Source: Candidatus Melainabacteria bacterium
GTDB taxonomy: Bacteria > Cyanobacteriota > Vampirovibrionia > Obscuribacterales > Obscuribacteraceae
Length of the DNA: 64,000 nucleotides
NCBI GenBank assembly: GCA_016699165.1
Contig: CP064963.1
Coordinates: forward strand, 2,604,001-2,668,000
Direction of reading: 5' to 3'
Positions 58,176 through 64,000 of the stretch are shown piece by piece. The position numbers were made by a program, and so were the translations under genes. How positions within the stretch are numbered: position 1 is the first letter of the stretch; each line of letters begins with the position of its first letter. The notes below the pieces were generated by a model, which was given only the letters and a program-made list of their open reading frames with translations, was not told the DNA's origin and made no database searches.

Positions 58176-60245
58176 TCAGTGATTGAGCTTGAGCAATTTG
58201 GGTCCCAGATGATCGAACCCAAGCGGGTCATCATCGCCGCAAGTGTCGAGCAGCTTGTGATTGCGTGCTCCATTCGAATTATCTGGGTAAGGGTTAATCT
58301 CCGCCATCGTTTTCTTCACCATGGGCGATACCACGACACTTACGTGACCGCGGGTCAACTCCCAGGGGTGACTTACTCCGATGGCGCGCAGAATCATAAT
58401 CAGGTCGCGTTGAAGCGCCCGGTTGTAGTTGCCGATTTTGACGTACTTATCCTCGGGGTCGAGGGCACGTCTGTACCGCGGGTCCTGCGTGGCGATGCCC
58501 ACCGGACAGGTGTTTGTATGGCAGCGACGCGCCATGATACAGCCGGAGGCGATCATGTTGGCACGAGCGATATTGATCATGTCGGCACCAAGAGCGATTG
58601 CGATGGCAATCTCGTTAGGCTTGGCGAAACGCCCCGAAGCAATCAGGACGATATCGTCACGCACACCAAACTGGCGAAAGATGTTGTCGACATCTGGAAT
58701 AGCAAGTAGAATCGGCAGTCCGACCGAATCGGACAGAGCAACGGGCGCAGAGCCAGTTCCTCCTTCGCCACCATCGATGGTGATGAAATCGGGACCGTCG
58801 CCGGTCTCGCTCATCAACTTGGCGATGGCACGAATGTCGTCGTCTTGACCGACGGCAATTTTGATGCCGACCGGTTTTCCGGTGAGGTCTTGAATCTTCT
58901 TCAAGAAGGCAAACATGGTAGGAACGTCATTAAATTCATCCCAGAGATTGGGCGAGTAGACGTCTGTCCATGCTTCCACACCGCGGAACGACGCCAGTTC
59001 AGGCGAGTTCTTGGCGGCAGGAAGATGACCACCTTGACCGGGTTTGGCACCCTGGTGCAACTTAATTTCGAATGCCACCACTTGTTCGCGGCGGCTGAAT
59101 TCGACCAGTTTGTCCCAGTCGAGTTCGCTTGTGAAACGCTTGCGAAATCCGCGCTCGCCCGCAGTGGAAATGACGTCAGTATAGACGCGCCGGAAGCCGA
59201 ACTTGCCTGCTCCAAGCTGACAGATGATTCTGCCACCACCCACTACTTCGCCACGAGGAAAACTTGGTTTGGCTTTAATGCCGAAGGAAAGCACGTTGGC
59301 CGCCCGCTCTCGCCAGTAGCGAGTGAGTTGCGATACGGTAACGCGCTTAATCACACCGTCGATATGATACGGCGTGGTGCCGCCTTCGCCGGTGAGAATG
59401 TGAATGTTGGCCATTTTGGCCCCGCTCGACAAAGCCTGAACGGCTTCAGGAGACAGGGCACCAAAACTCATTCCCGAGATGTTAATGGGCGAAGGACAGA
59501 CGTAAGGTGTACGTCGGTTTTTGCCGATAACAATGGCGGGAAGCGAATTGGAACAGGCCGACTGTTCCGAGACCGGATACATTTTGTGGAGCAGATGAAT
59601 CTGCCCAACGGCGCTGTAATCTCGCACCGTTCCGTAGGGGATATTTCTATCCAAACCTTTGGCGGTGCGATAAATGAAGCGGCGCGTCTCGCGGTCGTAG
59701 GGACGCTCTTCGGTGTCGGACATGAACCAATACTGACGCAGTTCGTCACCGATGATTTCGAGTCCATAGCGGAACCAACCAATGAGCGGAAAGTTGCGCC
59801 GCACAGCGTGTTTGCGCTGCAAGAAATAGTCGTCGCAAGCGACCGAGGCAAGAAAAATTGCCACCGATACGCCAAGGGCAACCAGCAGGTTTGCTTGCAA
59901 AAGAAAGGTGGTCACTGCAAATCCAAGAGCAGTCAGTGCAAGCGCCACCGGAAAGAGGGCGCTCTTTTTGCTCTTGAAGTCGTAGACCGTTAGCTGCACC
60001 GCGAACGCCAGAATGGCTGCCAGTAACGCTGCCGGTATACCAAGAAAAGTGAAACCGCCAAGTGCAGCGAGCACCGTGACGGCTATGAATGCATGCCCGG
60101 ACTCTTTGAAGTCCTCAATCGCTTGAACCAGGAAGAAGCCTCCTAGAGCCAGTAACATTGCGGCCTGAAAGCCGCCGAACTGCAAGCCGACGAACCACCC
60201 GAGAATGGTGGCACCGCCTGCAGCAATGCGCCAATGAAGGGTCAT
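58176..60245 (-). CDS. Membrane-anchored FMN glutamate-synthase-domain protein
   Basis: About 689 residues (ATG 60245; GTG 60254 also possible). Residues 1-150 contain four to six hydrophobic segments. The rest is the FMN-binding, alpha-beta-barrel domain of glutamate synthase large subunit: CPSPINISGMSFGALSPEAV, ILTGEGGTTPYHIDGV, KLHQGAKPGQGGHLPAAKNS, TIDGGEGGTGSAPVAL and RCHTNTCPVGIATQDPR. There is no glutaminase domain, so it is not complete GltB; relatives are annotated as FMN-binding glutamate synthase family proteins with unknown substrate. Confidence 0.88.
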   Translation of the reverse strand: MTLHWRIAAGGATILGWFVGLQFGGFQAAMLLALGGFFLVQAIEDFKESGHAFIAVTVLAALGGFTFLGIPAALLAAILAFAVQLTVYDFKSKKSALFPVALALTALGFAVTTFLLQANLLVALGVSVAIFLASVACDDYFLQRKHAVRRNFPLIGWFRYGLEIIGDELRQYWFMSDTEERPYDRETRRFIYRTAKGLDRNIPYGTVRDYSAVGQIHLLHKMYPVSEQSACSNSLPAIVIGKNRRTPYVCPSPINISGMSFGALSPEAVQALSSGAKMANIHILTGEGGTTPYHIDGVIKRVTVSQLTRYWRERAANVLSFGIKAKPSFPRGEVVGGGRIICQLGAGKFGFRRVYTDVISTAGERGFRKRFTSELDWDKLVEFSRREQVVAFEIKLHQGAKPGQGGHLPAAKNSPELASFRGVEAWTDVYSPNLWDEFNDVPTMFAFLKKIQDLTGKPVGIKIAVGQDDDIRAIAKLMSETGDGPDFITIDGGEGGTGSAPVALSDSVGLPILLAIPDVDNIFRQFGVRDDIVLIASGRFAKPNEIAIAIALGADMINIARANMIASGCIMARRCHTNTCPVGIATQDPRYRRALDPEDKYVKIGNYNRALQRDLIMILRAIGVSHPWELTRGHVSVVVSPMVKKTMAEINPYPDNSNGARNHKLLDTCGDDDPLGFDHLGPKLLKLNH

Positions 60246-60264
60246 CGCTTTCACTTTCTATTTT

Positions 60265-60309
60265 GGTCTTGCCGATTGCACCACATGTGGTGCAACCGGA
60301 CACAAGACC
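60265..60309 (-). other. Intercistronic double hairpin
   Basis: GGTCTTG/CAAGACC (60265-60271, 60303-60309) encloses the 20-base perfect palindrome TTGCACCACATGTGGTGCAA (60276-60295). It separates the thioredoxin-like gene from the FMN-protein gene. No U-run, so it may tune relative expression or be a binding site. Confidence 0.7.
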
Positions 60310-60312
60310 TGG

Positions 60313-60771
60313 TTAGAGGGAGAATGCGTTTTCGAGGAACTCTTTGAGTTTCTCCTCGCGCAGAAAACCGTTCGAAATGTCCACGGCATCGCCTGGACCC
60401 TTCAGAACGTAGATGCTAGGCAAAGAGCCGCACTTCATTGCGCGTGCGAGCGGGCGCTCGGCGTCGACGTCGATGGTGACGAATTCGGCGCGCGAGGCAA
60501 GCTCACTTGCGACTTTGTGATAGGTCGGCCACAGAAGATTGCAAGCTCTGCACCAGTCGGCATGAAAGAGAAGCACCAGAGGTTTGCCCAGCTGGTCGCA
60601 CTCGATGCGAAGCGCTTCGAACTCGACAGCGCTCACTTCTTTGGCGAATGCTTCTGCTTTCATTTTCTTCTTCACAGACTTGCGTGAAATAACCGCGCGG
60701 ACGATGGCAATAGCTGCCCCGCCGGCTAGAGAACCTGCAACAAGCAGGCTCATCCAGGTTGGTAAAGACAT
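60313..60771 (-). CDS. Membrane-anchored thioredoxin-like protein
   Basis: 152 residues, ATG 60771 with AGGAG 8 bases upstream. An N-terminal transmembrane helix (WMSLLVAGSLAGGAAIAIV) is followed by a basic linker and a thioredoxin fold with VLLFHADWCRACNLLWPTYH (active site WCRAC) and the cis-Pro loop CGSLPSIYVLKG. Could supply reducing equivalents at the membrane; the FMN oxidoreductase directly downstream is a candidate partner. Confidence 0.87.
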   Translation of the reverse strand: MSLPTWMSLLVAGSLAGGAAIAIVRAVISRKSVKKKMKAEAFAKEVSAVEFEALRIECDQLGKPLVLLFHADWCRACNLLWPTYHKVASELASRAEFVTIDVDAERPLARAMKCGSLPSIYVLKGPGDAVDISNGFLREEKLKEFLENAFSL

Positions 60772-60890
60772 GTTGTCTCTCCTACAGTTAGTTTTGAGCA
60801 GATTTAGAGGCGGTCTAGTACTGGTTTCGGCGAAAATTAATCGCATTTCAGTCTCAACCGCAGATTGTAAAGTGTTGCCAGATTTGGAAA

Positions 60891-60919
60891 TTGGGCGATA
60901 AACTCGCCTGTGTTATACT
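60891..60919 (+). promoter_or_regulatory. Promoter of tRNA-Asp
   Basis: TTGGGC, 17 bases, TATACT; the -10 ends 12 bases before the tRNA. Confidence 0.7.
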
Positions 60920-60931
60920 GAGTTCAGCTCT

Positions 60932-61005
60932 GGGATCGTAGCTCAGTTGGTTAGAGCGCCTGCCTGTCACGTAGGAGGTCGCGGGTTCGAGTCCCGTCGG
61001 TCCCG
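60932..61005 (+). tRNA. tRNA-Asp (GUC)
   Basis: A complete cloverleaf of 74 bases. The acceptor GGGATCG pairs with CGGTCCC (one T-G), discriminator G; D-arm GCTC...GAGC; anticodon stem CCTGC/GTAGG with loop CTGTCAC, anticodon GTC; T-loop GGGTTCGAGTCCC. No CCA is encoded. It sits between the leftward thioredoxin-like and aminopeptidase N genes, on the opposite strand. Confidence 0.97.
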
Positions 61006-61050
61006 AATATTAGAAGACTCAGCACAATACACGCGAGTCGATAGCAACAA

Positions 61051-61083
61051 GAAGGAGGTCGGATTATTCATCCGACCTCCTCT
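61051..61083 (+). terminator. Terminator shared by tRNA-Asp and pepN
   Basis: AGGAGGTCGGA and TCCGACCTCCT form an 11-base stem with TTATTCA loop; TGTTTTG follows on the right and CTTCTTG on the left, so it can serve both strands. Confidence 0.8.
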
Positions 61084-61123
61084 GTTTTGTGGGTCTGACT
61101 CAGCCTAGCCTATGTTGTACAGA

Positions 61124-63802
61124 CTAAACAGTGACCTTGTTCGAGCTGGCCATAGCGACCAAATGCGAACCAAGCGGAGCCGTGTGATCTCGGCGCAAGC
61201 GCGCGTTGATCTCAAGCTGCTCGAGCATCTGTGCAATAGCCATGTCACCCGACTTCACCTTGCGAGTGGCGAAGAATTCGCGCACCGACTTCTCCAGTTG
61301 CGGCTCATCGAGGCTGGATGCAGCGGCGCACAGCCGGACGAATCCGGACTGCGGGTACGCTTTTTCCATCTTGTCGAAGTTGGCAATGAGGAAGTCCCAG
61401 GCGAGCTGGTCCGCTTCTTCGTTGGAGAAGAGAGCGGAGTAGATTGAGGGCGCGTCCTGAGTACGAATGTGCTCGGACAAGCACTTCTCCACCGTACGCG
61501 CCAGCAGCTTCTCATCGCGGAATGCGGTGAGAGCACCGAGGAAACGCAGCTCTTCTTGCGGGTTGGTGGCTGCCTGAGCCAGATTGACAAACTCGTCGTA
61601 TCGAGCCTCGTTACCGGTGTAAGCAAGAATGCTCACGATGTCCGGCACGATGTTGGCGTCGACCGAGGAGCGATCAAGCTTCCAGGCATCGAAATACGAA
61701 TTGGCTTTCTGTCGCACTTCGGCCACTTCGCCGATGGTGCCAAGAATGCCGATGAGCTGACCACGCAATTCGCGCGTCTGGACCGGCTCCTTGTCGGAGG
61801 GAATCCAGCCGAGCTTCTGGTACATGGGCGTTGCAAGCTCAACGATGAACTGAGTCATCGCTTTGCGCTCGTCGCCTGAAGTCAGCCTGTAGAGGGTCTT
61901 GACCGAACCGGCGATGATTGCCCAGACGTTGGGATCGTCTTCGTTCACGAAGAGTTTCACCATTGCCAGATAATCGGCCGCAGATTCGACGCCGGCGCGA
62001 ACGGCAGCCCAGCTGTCGTTCACCAGGTTGAAACGCTCCACCACATTCATCTTGTCGAGATTCGCCGCAAGCTTTGCGTCGAGTTCCTTCGAGTAGACGA
62101 CGCGGTAGAAGCCGTTGCCATCAGCGTTGAAGACGACATACTTGAAGTCGTTGCCGACATAAACGGTCTCGCTTGGCTTGTCGAAAACGAACTTGCGCTC
62201 GACCACAGAGCCGTCAGCGCGCTCGGCGCGGAACATCACCGGAATGGGCCAGTACGTCTTGTCGCTCGGGTCGTCGATGAATTGGAACCGACGCTGAGTG
62301 ATGGTGACGCAGCCTTCTTCGTCGGCAGCCTTCACTTCCATCACCGGATGACCGGGCTTGAGCACCCAGTTATCCATGATGTGACGCACAGGCTCGTTGA
62401 CCTCGAGGTCTTCGCTTGATTTCTCGAGAGCATCCCAGAGATCAGAGATCTTGGTGTTGCCGAAAATGTGCTTCTTGAAGTAGGCCTGAAGCGCGTTGCG
62501 GAACACTTCGTCGCCGACGTAATAGTAGAGCTGGTGCATGACCGAGTGACCCTTCACATACGTGATGATGTCGAACATCTCGTCGATCTGATCGGGGTGC
62601 TTGATGTCGGTCTGAATGGAGTGCGTGCTCTTCAGGCTGTCCGTGCGGAAAGCAGCGGCTCGCTGCAGAGCGAATTCTTCATTCGCCTTCCATTCGGGCT
62701 TCCAGTTGTTGACGAACAGATACTCCATGAAGTTGGCGAAGGTCTCGTTGAGCCAGAGACCATCCCAGTCTTCCATCGTGACAGTGTTGCCAAAATGGAT
62801 GTTGTGGGCAGTCTCGTGAGCGACCACGAGCGCGACGCGGAAAATAGCCGCGAACGTCGCCGTTGCAAGATCCACCAGCAGAGCCGTTTCACGATAGGTG
62901 ATACAGCCGTGGTTTTCCATGGCGCCGGCAGCGAAGTCCGGAATGGCGATGTGGTCAATCTTGTCGCCCTGGAACGGGAGCTTGAAATAGTTCTCGTAAA
63001 AATCAGTGCTGGCAGCGGCGACCTGGAGTCCAAACGACATCAGGTGTTCCCTTCCAGGAACAGCCCAGACGCGGATTTCCTTGCCGTTGACCATCACTGG
63101 CTTGGAAGAGACGAATTCGCCGACCACGAACGCCACAAGATAAGTGGACATCTTGATGGTCTTGGCGTAGCTCACACGCTTCTTGCCTTTGGAGACGAAG
63201 CCCGGGAGCGGGAATTCAGCCGAGCCGTCGTCGCTTGCGAGCAGCTCTTCCTTCACCACTTTGGTGTTGGAGAGGGCGGTGAGCGACTTGTCGACTATAA
63301 GGCTCACTTCGAATGTGGCTTTGCGATCCGGCTCATCCCAGCATGGAAAGGCGCGGCGCGCGTCGCAAGCTTCGAACTGCGTGACGGCAATAGTGTGTTG
63401 CTTACCGTCCTTGTCCTTCCAGAAGCTGCGATAGAAGCCCTTGAGGCGGTCGTTGAGAACGCCAGTGAACTTGGTGTGAAGCTTCCATTCGCCGGTGCCG
63501 ATCACACCTTCGAAATTGAAAATGGCAATCTCGTTTGCAGCGTCGAAACTGACTCTGGCTGCAAGCCGAGTGCCGTCTTCGCGTTCGACAAATGAGTCGA
63601 AGATTTCGAGATCGGCTGAGTGCAGCTCGATCTGGCTCGTTTTCTCGAGCACACTGATTGAAACTTCTTGCCGACCGGCGAAGGTGAACTTCTCCAGGTC
63701 GGGGGCGATCTCAAGAACGTAGTGCGACGGAACGACATTGCGCGGCAGGCGCTTGTAGCGCGGTACCGACGGACTCGCTCCATCATTGAAACATTTACAC
63801 AT
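61124..63802 (-). CDS. pepN: Aminopeptidase N (M1 family)
   Basis: 892 residues, normal for M1 enzymes, ATG 63802 with GGAG upstream. Exopeptidase motif GAMENHG (residue about 292), zinc motif VVAHETAHNIHFGN (HExxH, about 327) and the third ligand in LNETFANFMEYL (about 350). The N-terminal beta-saddle, catalytic thermolysin-like, small beta and C-terminal helical ERAP1-type domains follow in order. No signal peptide, so cytosolic peptide turnover. GC-rich. First gene of the leftward series towards 57211, though the tRNA terminator separates it. Confidence 0.96.
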   Translation of the reverse strand: MCKCFNDGASPSVPRYKRLPRNVVPSHYVLEIAPDLEKFTFAGRQEVSISVLEKTSQIELHSADLEIFDSFVEREDGTRLAARVSFDAANEIAIFNFEGVIGTGEWKLHTKFTGVLNDRLKGFYRSFWKDKDGKQHTIAVTQFEACDARRAFPCWDEPDRKATFEVSLIVDKSLTALSNTKVVKEELLASDDGSAEFPLPGFVSKGKKRVSYAKTIKMSTYLVAFVVGEFVSSKPVMVNGKEIRVWAVPGREHLMSFGLQVAAASTDFYENYFKLPFQGDKIDHIAIPDFAAGAMENHGCITYRETALLVDLATATFAAIFRVALVVAHETAHNIHFGNTVTMEDWDGLWLNETFANFMEYLFVNNWKPEWKANEEFALQRAAAFRTDSLKSTHSIQTDIKHPDQIDEMFDIITYVKGHSVMHQLYYYVGDEVFRNALQAYFKKHIFGNTKISDLWDALEKSSEDLEVNEPVRHIMDNWVLKPGHPVMEVKAADEEGCVTITQRRFQFIDDPSDKTYWPIPVMFRAERADGSVVERKFVFDKPSETVYVGNDFKYVVFNADGNGFYRVVYSKELDAKLAANLDKMNVVERFNLVNDSWAAVRAGVESAADYLAMVKLFVNEDDPNVWAIIAGSVKTLYRLTSGDERKAMTQFIVELATPMYQKLGWIPSDKEPVQTRELRGQLIGILGTIGEVAEVRQKANSYFDAWKLDRSSVDANIVPDIVSILAYTGNEARYDEFVNLAQAATNPQEELRFLGALTAFRDEKLLARTVEKCLSEHIRTQDAPSIYSALFSNEEADQLAWDFLIANFDKMEKAYPQSGFVRLCAAASSLDEPQLEKSVREFFATRKVKSGDMAIAQMLEQLEINARLRRDHTAPLGSHLVAMASSNKVTV

Positions 63803-64000
63803 GTTTTTCTCCGATTGAGAGGTTGTACTAAGGGTTTAGAGGCAAAAATTAGTCATATTGTTGAAAGCTTACCGCTTTAGACATTCTGTTCGCTTTAAAT
63901 AGAAGCGTTGCGCAGAATGACTTAACGGCATTGATCTTTCTCCACGACAAGATTCAGACCGAATTACTTCGGTTTTTAAAAGCTTGGATGTATCTTGTCA
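63803..64000. other. Upstream region of pepN
   Basis: AT-rich, holds the pepN promoter and leader. A hairpin ACCGAATTACTTCGGT followed by TTTTT (about 63958-63977) reads as a rightward terminator; no gene on that strand ends inside this region, so it may belong to an antisense transcript or be part of the leader. Confidence 0.45.

Noticed and set aside
62468..63595. Rightward ORF of 375 codons within pepN
   Set aside because: Antisense shadow of aminopeptidase N.
1..64000. CRISPR array, prophage or integron
   Set aside because: No regularly spaced repeats, no phage structural or integrase genes, and no attC-like sites; the AT palindrome is too short and variable to call a recombination site.

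Overview
The window looks like chromosome of an uncultured bacterium. Several long secreted or membrane-anchored TPR proteins of the kinesin-light-chain type, SAF-domain and RHS proteins, and an ordinary bacterial housekeeping set (pyrB, mnmG, rtcB, tldD/pmbA, tRNA-Asp) would fit the Obscuribacterales/Melainabacteria (Vampirovibrionia) side of the cyanobacterial lineage. That placement is inference from protein style; there is no rRNA or other phylogenetic marker here.

Two gene populations with different base use alternate along the window. One is AT-richer (AAA, GAA, TTA codons), often with weak or absent Shine-Dalgarno (SD) sequences and non-ATG starts: 3194-4285, 7092-18472, 20383-30050, 31198-36645, 41146-42189, 44877-50130 and 53068-56251. 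The other is GC-richer (GAC, AAG, CTC, TCG, GCC codons), with strong AAGGA/GGAG SDs, long leaders and well-formed hairpin terminators: 944-2724, 4606-6941, 18550-20091, 30245-30940, 37068-40799, 42685-44627, 50295-52718, 56570-56854 and 57211-63802. A short AT palindrome, close to TACTAT-N5-ATAGTA, lies just beyond the terminators of most GC-rich units (774, 31022, 38621, 44724, 52095, 56925, 57129), with one further copy at 49503 in a divergent promoter region. It is the least explained signal in the window.

Layout. 1-790: a truncated IS1595-type element with a possible programmed -1 frameshift. 944-2724: three unknown GC-rich genes. 3194-8873: secreted TPR-like protein, MscS channel plus leucyl aminopeptidase, and an SLT-like protein. 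8880-12216: methyltransferase/TetR divergent pair and membrane proteins. 12235-15702: a damaged region where an IS3-family element (12621-14603) lies between a truncated signal-peptide gene and a 5'-truncated RHS toxin with a JAMM/DUF4329-like tip. 15928-18472: SAF protein, a structured GC-rich element and an M24 peptidase. 18550-20091: four small GC-rich genes. 20383-23276: pyrB operon with two kinase-like genes, one frameshifted. 23344-30050: MurF-like fragment, DCC-like and PCYCGC proteins, mnmG, and a MshEN-TPR scaffold. 30245-36645: zincin-like protein, aminotransferase, HD hydrolase, tldD/pmbA. 37068-40799: four small GC-rich genes convergent with an M28 peptidase/patatin pair. 41146-44627: two zinc polyol-type dehydrogenases and a HAD phosphatase. 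44877-50130: TPR membrane protein coupled to a DUF155 protein, a cupin, and an ArsR-metallothionein operon. 50295-56251: AidB-like dehydrogenase, Fur-family regulator, RtcB, secreted TPR protein. 56570-63802: small basic protein, twin membrane proteins, glutamate-synthase-like oxidoreductase, membrane thioredoxin, tRNA-Asp and aminopeptidase N.

Recurring themes are peptide hydrolysis (M1, M17, M24, M28, TldD/TldE and a HEACH zincin-like protein), TPR scaffolds at the envelope, and small charged or membrane proteins of unknown role in the GC-rich units. No CRISPR array, phage structural module or rRNA operon is visible.
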